Counted from the first letter of the stretch, positions 35,070-45,375 are shown. The stretch: 64,000 nucleotides of DNA from Halovivax cerinus (GCF_024498195.1 NZ_CP101824.1:3348001-3412000); one strand, 5' to 3'. A program made the numbers and translations. Notes: a model not told the origin generated them from the sequence alone.

Positions 35070-35795
35070 CTACTGCCCGTCGACGAACCCGTCGTCGACG
35101 AGTGCCTCGTTCAGATCCTCTCGAACGCGCTCGCCCGTCTCACGATCCCAGGCGGTCGTCACGACGCGGTTCTCCTGTACCGACGAGCCGTCGCGCAGGA
35201 GGAGCCTGACGTTCCCGTCGCCTCCGGCGCGTGTCACCTTCGCACGAAGGCCGGACTGCGAGCCGGTTCCGCCGGCGTCGATCGGACCGGGGATCACCTT
35301 CTTGACGTGCGGATGGCGAGTTACGGTCCCGATCGCCCGCATACCCGTTCGTCCGCCGATGAGCGTACTGTGGCTCCCGCCGAGTTTCTCCGACGGCGGC
35401 GTCTCGACCACGTCCAGCGACCGACTTCCCCCGTGGGTCCGCACGTATTCGACCGGATCGGGATCGTCGATCCGGTAGAACTGGTGGTGGAGGTGTCCGC
35501 GGACGGTCCGGATCACCTCGCGGTCGCCCGTTGCGTAGACGCCCTCGGGTCGTTTACGGCGTATCTCGTCCGCGAGCCGACCGGCGAAGTTCCGCAGTTC
35601 TGTGCGTTTGCGCTCTCCGCCTTCCGGTGTGGTCGTTACCGTCGTCGCGCCCAGGACACGCTCGTCGCGAAGAACGGTGAGTGTGGCACGGTCCCGATCG
35701 CACTCGAGGACGACGCGATCGGCGTTGGACTCACGACAGATCAGGCAGAAGTCCCCCGGTTTCTCGAGCGCGGAGCCACACTGGCGACACTCCAT
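35070..35795 (-). CDS. DUF2103 family predicted metal-binding protein
   Basis: This 241-residue protein has an N-terminal zinc-knuckle pair (MECRQCGSAL, FCLICRES). The DUF2103 core includes GGSHSTLIGGRTGMRAIG and HPHVKKVIPGPI, with conserved His residues. The start at 35795 gives the zinc knuckle at the N-terminus; an extension upstream overlaps truD. It follows truD, esterase and pth2 genes on the same strand. No function is established. Confidence 0.8.
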   Translation of the reverse strand: MECRQCGSALEKPGDFCLICRESNADRVVLECDRDRATLTVLRDERVLGATTVTTTPEGGERKRTELRNFAGRLADEIRRKRPEGVYATGDREVIRTVRGHLHHQFYRIDDPDPVEYVRTHGGSRSLDVVETPPSEKLGGSHSTLIGGRTGMRAIGTVTRHPHVKKVIPGPIDAGGTGSQSGLRAKVTRAGGDGNVRLLLRDGSSVQENRVVTTAWDRETGERVREDLNEALVDDGFVDGQ

Positions 35796-35878
35796 ACGGC
35801 GTGTACCGACTGCGGCCCCAAAACGCACGCGCTTCGTCTGCCCCCGACCGACCCGTCGGTCTGACCCGCGAAGGCGAT

Positions 35879-37246
35879 TCACCCGAGTGAAACCGGGTCG
35901 GTCTTGAGGAACTCTCGAAGCACGACCGTCGCGTACGCCCCGCTCGGCAGGGCGAACGAAAGGGTGAGCGGCGCGGACTCGATCGACAGGTCGGTCCTGA
36001 CGAGGATCGCCCGGCGCGTCCCCGTCGAGCGATACGGGTCGGGGAGTGCGAAGTCGTCGGTCGAAAGCGAGAGGTCCTCCAGGACGGCGCGTTCGATCTC
36101 ACCTTGCTCGCCCGCGGCCAGGTCGGTCCCGGTCCCGACGAGCGGTGCGGTGACGAACGCGCGTCCGCGATCACAGTGGCGAGCGACCGAATCGACCCGG
36201 CGGCCGGTTACTCGCTGAGTCCGATCAGGATCGGGGACGACCAGCCCCTCGGGCGCGTCCGTGTCAGTGAAACAGACCACGTCGCCCTCGACCGGCCGAT
36301 CGAACGAGAGCCCGCGGTCGAGTCGTTCGCTCAGCATCTCGTTGAACGCGTAGGACTGGGCCGCGTGGACGAACAGTCGCTGGAGGTTCGAGGGAAAACG
36401 CGCTAGCGCCTCGCGGAACGTCGCCACGGTCGGCTCGCCATCCGTCTCGGAGAGGACGTGCAAGAGCGACCGCTCGTAGCGGAGGTGTCCCGGGAATCGA
36501 TCGAGGGCGCCGGCCCAGTCTCGGGTTTCGACGACGTACTCTCGTGCGGACTGTGTGTCGGTCGGTTCGGCCTCGTGCGGGTTCCCGAGGTACGCCATGA
36601 CTGCGCCCTCCCAGTCCCCCCGAAGGATCGCGAGGCCGACCTCGTGAGTGATCGGACGGTAACTGCCGAACCGCTGCTGGCCGAAGTAGTTGGGAACGCC
36701 GATAGACGTCGACCCTTTGCCGCCGTCGTCGGTGTCGCCGGCGGTTCGGCGGCCACCAAAGTTGGCGAGTGCGTCGCGCACGTCCGTCGCACGGTCGGGC
36801 GCCTCCGCGTCGGAGACGACGATCTCGAACTCGTTCCCGGCGAGGTCGCCGAAGGTCAGCGACCGACCGGCCCGGCCGACGACGTCTATCTCGGTGCCAG
36901 AGAGGGCGGGCAGGTCGGCCGGCTCGACGTCGCGAATCGAAAATAACTGCGTCGTGACGGCCCGCTTGTCCTTCGTCCCGGCCCAGGAGATACGTTCGCG
37001 GCTCATTCCCAGCGCGTTCGACAGTTCCGCCGCGAAGTCGTTGGTGTCCCAGTCGGTAAGTGTCGCCCGGATCACGAGGTGTGGGTACGCGTCGGTCGGC
37101 GCGTCGAGCGGTTCGGTGGAGAACTGTTCGCGCTCACGTACACGGAAATCGGCAGGTCGGTCCCGAAGGCGGCCGCCCGTCCCGTCGACGTCACTCACGT
37201 AGTGCTCGATGCCGACGGCCCGTTCGGTGGGGTGGGCGGGACGCAT
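35879..37246 (-). CDS. truD: tRNA pseudouridine(13) synthase TruD
   Basis: This 455-residue TruD-type pseudouridine synthase modifies U13 of tRNA-Glu and other tRNAs. The catalytic Asp lies in [13 protein letters not shown] near residue 92. The other signatures are [11 protein letters not shown] and the TRUD insertion domain between about 160 and 340. Length fits archaeal TruD. The upstream genes on the same strand encode an esterase and peptidyl-tRNA hydrolase, so the cluster is partly tRNA-related. Confidence 0.95.
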   Translation of the reverse strand: MRPAHPTERAVGIEHYVSDVDGTGGRLRDRPADFRVREREQFSTEPLDAPTDAYPHLVIRATLTDWDTNDFAAELSNALGMSRERISWAGTKDKRAVTTQLFSIRDVEPADLPALSGTEIDVVGRAGRSLTFGDLAGNEFEIVVSDAEAPDRATDVRDALANFGGRRTAGDTDDGGKGSTSIGVPNYFGQQRFGSYRPITHEVGLAILRGDWEGAVMAYLGNPHEAEPTDTQSAREYVVETRDWAGALDRFPGHLRYERSLLHVLSETDGEPTVATFREALARFPSNLQRLFVHAAQSYAFNEMLSERLDRGLSFDRPVEGDVVCFTDTDAPEGLVVPDPDRTQRVTGRRVDSVARHCDRGRAFVTAPLVGTGTDLAAGEQGEIERAVLEDLSLSTDDFALPDPYRSTGTRRAILVRTDLSIESAPLTLSFALPSGAYATVVLREFLKTDPVSLG

Positions 37247-37303
37247 TGACTGTTCGCCGATTCACCCCGACGGGCTAAACCGGTTCGGATCGGATGTGCG
37301 GCC

Positions 37304-37957
37304 TCAGTCGGTCGCGTTCGAGACGACACCGCCGAGGAGCGCCCGAACGGCGTCCATCTCGTCTTCGATCACGCCGTGGCTCATCCCTTCGTAGATGCGC
37401 TCGTCGACGCTCGCCCCGAGCGCCGAGAACGCGTCCGCCGTTTCGTGGACGCGGTCGACCGGGATGTGCGGATCCCGGTCGCCGCAGCCGAGGAAGACGT
37501 CGGTCCCGGACACGTCCCCGTCGTAGTCGAAGGTCGTCCCCTCTGGACCGATCAGACCACCGCTCAGCCCGACGACACCACCGTACGACCGGGCGGTCCG
37601 CGCGGCGAACTCCGTCGCGAGGCACGCCCCCTGCGAGAACCCGAGCAGGACCGTCCGTTCCGGGGGAACGCCCGCGTCGGAGACGGTCGTTCGCACGCGC
37701 TCGAGTTTGTCGAGCGCCGAGGAGAGGTGCGGCTCGTTGGCGTCGATCGGCGCCATGAAGGACTGCGGGTACCAGGTTCCTCGGGCCGCCTGCGGAGCGA
37801 GGTACGTGACCGCGTCGCGATCGATCTCGTCGGCGAAGTCGAGCATCCCGCGAGCGCGGGCACCGCGTCCGTGTACGAGTATCACCGCCGCGGCTGCGTC
37901 AGCGAGAGGTGGCCCCCGTCGCTCGACGGGAGTCTCCCCGTGTGGATCCTCGGTCAT
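37304..37957 (-). CDS. Alpha/beta hydrolase (phospholipase/carboxylesterase type)
   Basis: This 217-residue cytoplasmic esterase has the alpha/beta fold: VILVHGRGARARG (oxyanion region), nucleophile Ser in GFSQGACLA near 117, acid in GCGDRDPHIP and His in GMSHGVIEDE. It belongs to the acyl-protein-thioesterase/phospholipase (YpfH-like) group. The physiological substrate is unknown. It lies between pth2 and truD with short gaps, suggesting one transcript. Confidence 0.88.
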   Translation of the reverse strand: MTEDPHGETPVERRGPPLADAAAAVILVHGRGARARGMLDFADEIDRDAVTYLAPQAARGTWYPQSFMAPIDANEPHLSSALDKLERVRTTVSDAGVPPERTVLLGFSQGACLATEFAARTARSYGGVVGLSGGLIGPEGTTFDYDGDVSGTDVFLGCGDRDPHIPVDRVHETADAFSALGASVDERIYEGMSHGVIEDEMDAVRALLGGVVSNATD

Positions 37958-38008
37958 AGTGGACCCACGAACTCCGGGGCCAAATCCCTTCGCGTGGCGG
38001 CGACTCCG

Positions 38009-38347
38009 CTAAAAGAGCGAAAGGTCGCCGGTCACACGGTCGACGGCGTCGTCCGCAGCGGGTCCGATCGCGAGTGTCGTGACGGTTCCCGGCTCCAGTT
38101 GTGTGTGCCCCGCGTCGCGAACGATGGCGTTCGGCAGCCCTTCGCTGTCGGCGATCGCTGCCAGTTCGTGCAGTTCTCGTTCGCTCCCGGCCTTCAGGAC
38201 GACCTTCTTCTGGCCGCCCGACCGCCACTCGCGTCGCCGGCCGTCGTCGGCCTTCTCGTAGGCCGACAGCGACGCGTGGGCGACCTGCGCGGCCAGCTTA
38301 CCGGTGCCCATCCCGATGTCCGTGCGGGCGACGATGGCCTGCTTCAT
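38009..38347 (-). CDS. pth2: Peptidyl-tRNA hydrolase, archaeal/eukaryotic type (Pth2)
   Basis: This 112-residue enzyme recycles peptidyl-tRNA. The signature [20 protein letters not shown] with QVAHAS opens the protein. [17 protein letters not shown] and [20 protein letters not shown] complete it. The ATG at 38347 begins exactly at the conserved N-terminus; an earlier in-frame start six codons upstream is less likely. It is divergent from dcd. Confidence 0.95.
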   Translation of the reverse strand: MKQAIVARTDIGMGTGKLAAQVAHASLSAYEKADDGRRREWRSGGQKKVVLKAGSERELHELAAIADSEGLPNAIVRDAGHTQLEPGTVTTLAIGPAADDAVDRVTGDLSLF

Positions 38348-38496
38348 GTCCGGGGATCGTCGCACGAGACCATAGGTACGGCGATCCGCACCCGTCCGGG
38401 CGTTCGGGGTGCCAGATCGAGGTCAGGTGGCCCATCTGTCGCGACCGCGAGCTGTCGATCCGTATCATTTTAACCCAGCCGCGTCAGTCTCAGACC

Positions 38497-39096
38497 ATGA
38501 TCCTCTCGGATGCGGACATCCTCGACCGACTCGAGACGGGCGAGCTCGTCATCGAGCCGCTCGACGACCTCGACCTCCAGATTCAACCGGCGAGCGTCGA
38601 CCTCCGCCTCGGGGACGAGTTCCTCGAGTTTCGCCGCACCAACATCCCCTGCATACACCCCAATTCCGAGGGGGAAGTCGACGAGTACGTGACGGAGACG
38701 GTGGTCGACGAGGGGGACGACTTCATCCTTCACCCCGGTGACTTCGTCCTCGGGACCACCCACGAACGCGTCGAGATCCCCGCGGACCTGATCGCCCACG
38801 TCGAGGGGCGATCCTCGCTCGGTCGACTGGCCGTCGTGGTCCACGCGACGGCCGGCCTCTGTGACCCCGGATACAGAGGGCAGATAACGCTCGAGCTCTC
38901 CAACCTGGGGAGTGCACCCGTCGCGCTCACGCCGGGGATGCGCGTCTCGCAGTTGACGTTCACCGAACTGTCCTCGCCCGCAGAACGGCCCTACGGTGCG
39001 GAGCGGGGTTCGAAGTACCAGGACCAGTCAGGGCCGCAGGCGTCGAAGATCGGCGGCGATCACGAGTTCGGCGGCGATCAACGCCCCGTGGAGTGA
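38497..39096 (+). CDS. dcd: dCTP deaminase
   Basis: This 199-residue homotrimeric enzyme converts dCTP to dUTP for thymidylate synthesis. Its hallmarks are [31 protein letters not shown], the catalytic-site segment [18 protein letters not shown] and the C-terminal [20 protein letters not shown] box (ATTTTAA, 38467-38473) lies 24-30 bp before the ATG, indicating a leaderless mRNA. Six 19-bp tandem repeats begin at its stop codon. Confidence 0.96.
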   Translation: MILSDADILDRLETGELVIEPLDDLDLQIQPASVDLRLGDEFLEFRRTNIPCIHPNSEGEVDEYVTETVVDEGDDFILHPGDFVLGTTHERVEIPADLIAHVEGRSSLGRLAVVVHATAGLCDPGYRGQITLELSNLGSAPVALTPGMRVSQLTFTELSSPAERPYGAERGSKYQDQSGPQASKIGGDHEFGGDQRPVE

Positions 39097-39208
39097 ACGA
39101 CGGACCAGGGATTGGTCGATGGACCATGGACTGATCGACGCCAGGTAGAGTGATCGACAGACCGGGAACAGATCGACGGACCGTTGACTGATCGACGGGT
39201 CAGTGGAC
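39095..39208. repeat. Six tandem copies of a 19-bp repeat
   Basis: Copies start at 39095, 39114, 39133, 39152, 39171 and 39190, each exactly 19 bp apart, with consensus close to GATCGACGGACCRGGGACT. The first six or seven bases are best conserved. The array begins inside the dcd stop codon and ends about 125 bp before the next gene. It has no spacer structure and is not a CRISPR. Confidence 0.8.
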
Positions 39209-39334
39209 GGACGGCGAACGACTGAACACCGACGTTCGACCATCGAAACCCGAACGAGCGACAGTCGGGGCCTAGACGGGCCCGACCGACAACCCCAGAG
39301 TTATCTCCCAGCCCGTCCTACGAGAACGTATCAG

Positions 39335-40243
39335 ATGAAGTTCGTCGAGGAGCTCGTCGTCGAGGAATTCTTACCGACGGTCAGGTCGATGCTCGCCGCG
39401 GAGCTACGCGATCGAGGACTCACCCAGCGCGACGTCGCGTCCGTCCTCGGGATCAGCCAGAGTGCGGTCTCGAAGTACGCCCACGGAGAGGTGACGGTCA
39501 CCGACGAGATCGCTGGTGACGACCGCGTCCGCGAGCACGTCGACGAACTCGCGTCGGGACTTGCGGACGGCTCGATCACGTCCGTCCAGGCGCTCGTCGA
39601 TCTCGAGGTCCTGATACGCGAACTCGAAGCCGGTGGTGACGTCCTCGCACGCCTGCACGAGGCCGAGGAACCGGCCCTCGCCGACCACCCGTCGTTTCGC
39701 GTCCACGACCCGAGCAGTGAGCTCCGGACGGCCGAGCGCGTTCGCTCGTCGCTCAGGCGGGGCCTGCGTATCATCGAGAACACGAGCGGATTCGCATCGC
39801 TCATCCCGGCGGTCGGATCGAACCTGGTGGCGTGTACGCCCGACGCGACGACCATCGACGACGTCGCCGGCGTCCCCGGCCGAATCGTCGACGTAAAAGG
39901 TCGCGCGACGATCCCGGCGGACCCGGCGTTCGGCGTCTCCGAACACGTCGCCTCGATACTGCTGGCCGCCAGAGCCAGCGGGAGCGACGCGGGCGCCGCA
40001 CTGAACGTCCGATACGATCCCGACCTGCTCGCCGCGATGGAAGACGAAGGCCGCGAGAGCGTCGAATTCGACGAGAGTGGTGACCTCGTCGCGAACGTCG
40101 GAGACGCGGTCTCGCGAGCACCCGGAGCGACCGTCCTCTACCAGACCGGCGGCGAGGGGATCGAGCCGATCACGTACGTCCTGGGTCCCGACGCGGAATC
40201 GGTGGCCGGCGACGTTCGCAAACTGGTCTCGACGGGGCCGTAA
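39335..40243 (+). CDS. HTH-ThiN transcriptional regulator (ThiR-like)
   Basis: This 302-residue protein has an N-terminal helix-turn-helix (about 20-50: GLTQRDVASVLGISQSAVSKY), a linker helix region and a C-terminal ThiN domain (about 125-300) with FASLIPAVGSNLVACTPDA and GRIVDVKGR. ThiN is either a thiamine-phosphate synthase domain or, when fused to an HTH as here, the thiamine-phosphate-sensing domain of the archaeal repressor ThiR. A probable target, thi4, lies 12 kb away with a palindrome over its promoter. The ATG at 39335 begins MKFVEELVVEEFLPTVR. Confidence 0.85.
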   Translation: MKFVEELVVEEFLPTVRSMLAAELRDRGLTQRDVASVLGISQSAVSKYAHGEVTVTDEIAGDDRVREHVDELASGLADGSITSVQALVDLEVLIRELEAGGDVLARLHEAEEPALADHPSFRVHDPSSELRTAERVRSSLRRGLRIIENTSGFASLIPAVGSNLVACTPDATTIDDVAGVPGRIVDVKGRATIPADPAFGVSEHVASILLAARASGSDAGAALNVRYDPDLLAAMEDEGRESVEFDESGDLVANVGDAVSRAPGATVLYQTGGEGIEPITYVLGPDAESVAGDVRKLVSTGP

Positions 40244-40306
40244 CCGGTCGATACCGACCGACCCGGACTGGACCTTGAAGGGGACAGACGACGTAGTGAG
40301 ACTCGA

Positions 40307-41176
40307 ATGGATCCTCGCGATGGAAGCGATCGAACGGTGACGAGCGCCACCGACGGGTCGTCTGACGGACCGACGGATCCGAGGAGGCAGCCGGCACGCA
40401 CCCAACCGAGTGCCACGCAATCGTTCTACGGGCGCTGGGCCCGGCCGTACGATCTGATCGCGACGTGGACGCCCGGGATTCGAGCCGTGCGCAGATCGGT
40501 CGCCGCGGCAGCCCTCCTGGAATCCGGCGACACCGTCGTCGAGTTCGGCTGTGGGACCGGCGCCAACCTCACCCACCTGCGGGATCGGGTCGGGCCGGAG
40601 GGAACGGTCGTCGGTGTCGACCTGACGCGTGGCGTCCTCCGGACGGCACGACGGAAGACGGCCGAGTTCGACAACGTCCACCTGATCCACGGTGACGCGA
40701 TGCGGCCGCCGTTCGATCCGGCACCGATCGAGGTGGACGCCGTCGTCGCGACGTTCCTCGTCGGCATGCTTCCCGACGCGGCGAGTGCAGTTTCGACGTG
40801 GTGTGACCTCGTCGGGCCGGGCGGTCGGGTCGTCCTGGCGAACGCGACGCCGACGGACCACTGGAGCGGTCGGCTCCTCAACCACGCGTTTCGACTGTTC
40901 GTTGTCGCGTCGACGCCGCCGCCGACGAAAGTCCGCTACGAGACGGACCTCACGGCGCGCCTCGAAGACAGCGTGGCGGCCGCTCACGGGCGATTGCACG
41001 ACCGATCCAGAGCGGTGATCGACTCCAGGCAGGCACTGGGGTTCGTGCGGCTCACCGGCGGTATCGTCGGGGACGACGGACGTCGACCCCGCCCGACGGG
41101 TCGGGACGCAATCGATGGTGACGAGCGCCACGCCGCCGAGCGGACGGGACGACCGGGTTCGAATAAGGGCGTTTAA
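40307..41176 (+). CDS. SAM-dependent methyltransferase
   Basis: This 289-residue class I methyltransferase of the UbiE-like kind has a disordered N-terminal 35 residues, then FYGRWARPYDLIATWTPG, the SAM-binding motif VVEFGCGTGANLTHL, VVGVDLTRGVL (acidic motif II) and the post-motif ATFLVGMLPD. The substrate is unknown. The C-terminal 40 residues are low-complexity and polar. Confidence 0.85.
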   Translation: MDPRDGSDRTVTSATDGSSDGPTDPRRQPARTQPSATQSFYGRWARPYDLIATWTPGIRAVRRSVAAAALLESGDTVVEFGCGTGANLTHLRDRVGPEGTVVGVDLTRGVLRTARRKTAEFDNVHLIHGDAMRPPFDPAPIEVDAVVATFLVGMLPDAASAVSTWCDLVGPGGRVVLANATPTDHWSGRLLNHAFRLFVVASTPPPTKVRYETDLTARLEDSVAAAHGRLHDRSRAVIDSRQALGFVRLTGGIVGDDGRRPRPTGRDAIDGDERHAAERTGRPGSNKGV

Positions 41177-41201
41177 GTCGCCACCTGGGTAATCGACTGG
41201 T

Positions 41202-42506
41202 ATGCAGGACCGAACGTACACGGCAGACGCCGAGCCCGGCGAGTCGGCGACGGTCGCCGGCTGGGTACACGAGATTCGGGACCTCGGCGGAATCGCTTTC
41301 GTCATCCTCCGGGACGTCTCGGGGAAGATTCAGGTCAAGTTCGAGAAGGACGAGATGGACGACGACCTCGTCGAGACCGGCCTCGGGGTCGCACGCGAGA
41401 GTGTCATCTCCGTCACGGGGGACGTCGAAGAGGAGCCGCGCGCTCCCACGGGCGTCGAAGTGACACCCGAGTCGGTCGAGGTCATCTCCGAGGCCGATCC
41501 GGAGCTCCCGCTCGATCCGTCCGGAAAGGTCGACGCCGAGCTCTCGACGCGACTCGACAACCGAACGCTGGATCTCCGGAAACCCGAGGTGCAGGCGGTC
41601 TTCACCATCCGCGCGGAGATCCTCCGGGCGGTGCGAGAGCGCTTCCGCGACCTGCGCGCCACCGAGATCACGACGCCGAAGATCGTCGCGACCGGTACCG
41701 AGGGCGGCACCGAACTGTTCCCGATCACGTACTTCGGTGAGGAAGCCTTCATGAACCAGTCGCCCCAGCTGTTCAAACAGCTGATCGCGGGCTCGAACGT
41801 CGAGCGCGTCTTCGAGATCGGCCCGATCTTCCGCGCCGAAGAGCACAACACGCCGCGACACCTGAACGAGGCGACCTCGATCGACTTCGAGGGCGCCTTC
41901 TGCGACCAGTCCGACGCGATGGACGTCGCCGAAGAAGTCGTCGTCGCCGCCTACGAAGCCGTCGCCGAGAACTGCGCCGACGAGCTCGAGACGCTCGGTC
42001 TCGCCGAGGACTTTCAGGTGCCCGACGACGGCTTCCCACGCCTGTCCTACGAGGAAGCCATCGAGCGCATCAACGCGACGGGCGATCTCGACGAACAGCT
42101 CGTCTGGGGCGACGACCTCCCCACCGAGGGCGAGAAGGCCCTCGGCGACGACGTCGGCGGCCACTACTTCATCACCGACTGGCCCAGCGAGATCAAGCCG
42201 TTCTACATCATGGACCACGACGAGGACGAACAGCTCTCGACCGGCTTCGACCTCATGCACCCGCGCATGGAACTCGTCTCCGGTGGCCAGCGTGAACACC
42301 GCCACGACGAGCTCGTCGCCGGCTTCGAACAGCAGGGACTCGACCCCGACCAGTTCGAGTATTACACCAAGATGTTCAAGTACGGCATGCCGCCTCACGC
42401 CGGCTTCGGCCTCGGCGGCGAGCGCCTCATCATGACGCTGCTCGGTCTCGACAACATTCGCGAAGCTGTTCTCTTCCCGCGAGATCGCCAGCGTTTGTCG
42501 CCCTAG
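41202..42506 (+). CDS. aspS: Aspartyl-tRNA synthetase (archaeal type)
   Basis: This 434-residue class II synthetase has an N-terminal OB-fold anticodon-binding domain (about 15-100: [30 protein letters not shown]) and a class II catalytic core with motif 2 [20 protein letters not shown] and motif 3 [15 protein letters not shown]. Archaeal AspRS often charges both tRNA-Asp and tRNA-Asn. The last codons (PRDRQRLSP) lie inside the first copy of a repeat family that continues for about 570 bp downstream. Confidence 0.96.
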   Translation: MQDRTYTADAEPGESATVAGWVHEIRDLGGIAFVILRDVSGKIQVKFEKDEMDDDLVETGLGVARESVISVTGDVEEEPRAPTGVEVTPESVEVISEADPELPLDPSGKVDAELSTRLDNRTLDLRKPEVQAVFTIRAEILRAVRERFRDLRATEITTPKIVATGTEGGTELFPITYFGEEAFMNQSPQLFKQLIAGSNVERVFEIGPIFRAEEHNTPRHLNEATSIDFEGAFCDQSDAMDVAEEVVVAAYEAVAENCADELETLGLAEDFQVPDDGFPRLSYEEAIERINATGDLDEQLVWGDDLPTEGEKALGDDVGGHYFITDWPSEIKPFYIMDHDEDEQLSTGFDLMHPRMELVSGGQREHRHDELVAGFEQQGLDPDQFEYYTKMFKYGMPPHAGFGLGGERLIMTLLGLDNIREAVLFPRDRQRLSP

Positions 42507-43060
42507 GCGACAAACCTGGGAGCTAGCGAGACGACGCGCGAAAGCGTGTCTCGCGAGATCGTCAACGTCTGAGCCCCTAAGGGCGAAGACGGTGAGAGCC
42601 AGCAAGTTACGAACGAAGTGAGTATCTTGCGGGACCGGCAACGCCTGTCGCCGTAGGCGAGGGTGCGACCGAAAGGAGCACCCTCGGGAGTACGAGCGGG
42701 AGCGTAGCGACACGCGGGTAGGCGACGGCGTAACCGTCGAGTGGGAGCTCGCGGGATCTTTGATCCCGCGTTGTTCCCGCGGGATCGCCAGCGTTTGTCG
42801 CCCTAAGCGACAAACCTGGGAGCCGGCAAGGTGCGAACGAAGTGAGCATCTTGCGGGATCACCAGAGACTGAGTCCGTAGGACGCGAGGTCGCATTGCGA
42901 CCTCGATATGCGAACGGTGAGGGACGAGCCGTGAGCACGAAAGTCTCTGGGAGCCAGCGAGGCGCGACCAGGGAGCGTCTCGTGGGATCGTCACCGTCTG
43001 AGGCCGTGAGGCGAGAGGTCGCGTAGCGACCTCGATACGCGAACGGTGAGCCCTCCGAAG
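42476..43060. repeat. Degenerate hairpin-repeat array beginning in the aspS 3' end
   Basis: The last 30 bp of aspS plus the next 24 bp (from 42476) recur exactly 300 bp later (from 42776) with four differences in 54 bases. Related imperfect units follow the pattern GCGGGATC-NNCAG-NGNCTGAG-CC, an inverted segment, then GGGAGCC-GGCAAG, and start near 42556, 42629, 42855 and 42985. Many can fold as hairpins, for example GCAAGGTGC with GCATCTTGC. No gene is seen between aspS and the transducer gene. Confidence 0.6.
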
Positions 43061-43074
43061 AGATTCGTCGGGCG

Positions 43075-45375
43075 TCAGTCGTCGGATCGGGCTTCCGGGG
43101 GCGACGCGGTGTCACCGGGGGTGTCGAAGGTGTCCAGGCGTTCCTGGAGGGTGCCCGAGCGCTGGGCGAGGTCGCCCGCGCTCTCGGTCACTTCGGAGAG
43201 GGCCGTCGTCTGTTCCTCCGCGGCCGCCGCGGCCGTACTCGCCTCCGTGCTCACCTGTTCGCTCGCGGTTTCGGCTTCCTCGACGAGGGCGACGACGTCC
43301 TGGATCGACGCGGCCTGCTGCTGGCTCGCAGCGCTGATCTCCGCCGTCCCGTCGGACGTTTCCTCGGCGAAGGTCGCGATCTCGTCGAGCGCATCGACGG
43401 CCTCAGAGACCGTCTCCGCGCCGTGGATGACGCGCTCGCGCGTGTCCCTGATCTCGTCTGCGGTTCGGTCACCCTGACGCTGGACGTCGTCGACGAGCGT
43501 GTCGATCTCTTCGGCGGACTCCTGGACTTCCATCGCCAGTTCCTTGACCTCCTCGGCGACGACGGAGAAGCCTTCGTCCGACTCTTCACCGCTGCGGGAG
43601 GCCTCGATGTTGGCATTGAGCGCCAGCATGTTGGTCTGCTTTGCGACCTCCTGAATGAATTCGGCGATCTCTTCGATCTCTTCGATCTGTGCTTGCAACC
43701 GCTCGATCTCCGAGACGGCAGTGTTTGCGTCGTCGTCGATCGCGTCCATCGCCTCGATGGCGTCGCTTGCAGCCGTTCTCCCCGCTTGACCCGCATCGGC
43801 GGTACGCTCTGCGATTCCGCTCACTTCGTCCGCGAGGGAGGCCACCTCTTCGGTCGTCGCCGCGAGGGTATCCATCTCGGAGGAGACAGTCCGGAACGTC
43901 TCGTGTTGGTCCTCGGTGCTGGAGGAGATCCGCTGGACGGAGTCCGTCACCTGGCTACTGGCCGTCTGGACCTCCTGAGCGCTGGCGGTAACCTGCTGGC
44001 TGTGTGCGGCGACCTCCTCGGCGAATCGTTTCAGCTCGTCCGTGGTGGCAGCGATCTCGTCCATCATCTGGTTGTACTCGCACGCGATGTCGGCCATCGC
44101 CTCGTTCTGACTCGTCTCGTCCATCCGAGCCGTCATATCGCCGTCGGCGGCGTCGTCCATGACGTCACTGAACGACTCGGCTTTGGTCTCCAGGTGGGTC
44201 GCGAGCTCGGCGAGGTCGTCGCTTCTGGCCTCGGCGCGTTGCCGGGCCGCTTCGGTGTCCTCGAGCGACGTCGCCAGCGATCGACGCATGCTGTCGAATG
44301 CATCGTAGAGCTGCCCGATCTCGTCGACGCGACTGGAGTCGAGATCGACGTCCAGGTTGCCGGCTTCGAGTTCGTTCGCACGCGAAGCGAGATCTTGCAG
44401 GGACGAACTGGTGTTGCGACCGACGATCAGTCCGATCAGACCGAGTCCGAGGACGGCCACGGCGATCAGACCGATGAGCGATCGGGTGATGTCCGACTGC
44501 AGGGCGAACGCCTTCTGTTTCGATTCGTGCGACATCACGACCCAGTCAGTACCCTCTATCTTCGCGTACCCCATCACCATCACCTGGTCGCCGTGGTCGT
44601 AGTCTACGGTTTCCATACCGTCCATGTCACCGTGATCGCCGTGCTCCGATTCTCCCATGTCGACCTCGACGTACCCAGATTCGTCGGGGAAATCGACGTC
44701 CTCGTGGTGGACGTCGATCTTCCCGATCCTGTCGGTCTCGTGGCTGAGAACGACTTTGCGCTCCTGTTCGGTCATCACCTGGGTGGACGCAGAGTCGGAC
44801 TGGGTCGGCGACGTCAGCTGTTCGGAGATCGTAGCCATGTCGAACAGGACGACGAGCCGAGTCGTCTCGTCGATATCCAGCACGATTGCGCCGGTATTCG
44901 AGCCCATATACTGGTCCTGATACGGACCGACGAGAACGGGTTCGGGTGCACGCTGGCCCTCGGTTTGCCAGTCCGGCTCGTCGATCGAACCGCTGGCCCC
45001 CTGGACCGTCGATGCGTCGATCGTCCCGTTCGCCGTATCGACGTAGTGAATCCCGAGAACCGCGTCGTCCATCGACTCGAGTTGCGTCTCCAGGAACGGT
45101 TCGATCAGTGCCGGATCGCCCTCCTGAAGCTGCGCGGCCTGCGACAGTAACACCGTCTGTCGCTGATTCGAGGCGAGTCGTTCCTGGATCGTCTGTGCCT
45201 GCAACACCGTCGCGTGTTCCATTTCACTCTCGGTATCCTCCTGGAGGCTCGCTTCGGTTTGGGTGTAGATCAGCCCACCAAACCCCCCAACGATGACCGC
45301 CACAACCAGGAGTATCAGTACAAGTTTGACCGCGTACCGACGCCGTAGCGCTGTGATCGGATCGAGTCCTGACAC
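43075..45375 (-). CDS. Haloarchaeal methyl-accepting transducer (Htr)
   Basis: This 766-residue chemotaxis or phototaxis receptor has TM1 (about 15-37), a large extracellular Cache-like domain (about 40-320), TM2 (about 323-347), a HAMP domain, a long methylation coiled coil, and the signalling hairpin QTNMLALNANIEASRSGE with FSVVAEEVKELA. The extracellular domain contains a His/Asp/Met-rich stretch (ESEHGDHGDMDGMETVDYDH). The start is placed at GTG 45375 because a TATA element (TATACTAAT on the plus strand, 45411-45419) lies 36-44 bp upstream, whereas the TTG at 45408 lies too close to it. Confidence 0.88.
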   Translation of the reverse strand: MSGLDPITALRRRYAVKLVLILLVVAVIVGGFGGLIYTQTEASLQEDTESEMEHATVLQAQTIQERLASNQRQTVLLSQAAQLQEGDPALIEPFLETQLESMDDAVLGIHYVDTANGTIDASTVQGASGSIDEPDWQTEGQRAPEPVLVGPYQDQYMGSNTGAIVLDIDETTRLVVLFDMATISEQLTSPTQSDSASTQVMTEQERKVVLSHETDRIGKIDVHHEDVDFPDESGYVEVDMGESEHGDHGDMDGMETVDYDHGDQVMVMGYAKIEGTDWVVMSHESKQKAFALQSDITRSLIGLIAVAVLGLGLIGLIVGRNTSSSLQDLASRANELEAGNLDVDLDSSRVDEIGQLYDAFDSMRRSLATSLEDTEAARQRAEARSDDLAELATHLETKAESFSDVMDDAADGDMTARMDETSQNEAMADIACEYNQMMDEIAATTDELKRFAEEVAAHSQQVTASAQEVQTASSQVTDSVQRISSSTEDQHETFRTVSSEMDTLAATTEEVASLADEVSGIAERTADAGQAGRTAASDAIEAMDAIDDDANTAVSEIERLQAQIEEIEEIAEFIQEVAKQTNMLALNANIEASRSGEESDEGFSVVAEEVKELAMEVQESAEEIDTLVDDVQRQGDRTADEIRDTRERVIHGAETVSEAVDALDEIATFAEETSDGTAEISAASQQQAASIQDVVALVEEAETASEQVSTEASTAAAAAEEQTTALSEVTESAGDLAQRSGTLQERLDTFDTPGDTASPPEARSDD

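Noticed and set aside
41052-43115. Very long open frame on the minus strand opposite aspS
   Set aside because: It is the antisense shadow of aspS and the repeat array, a common effect of high GC. It shows no protein-family features, while aspS is certain.
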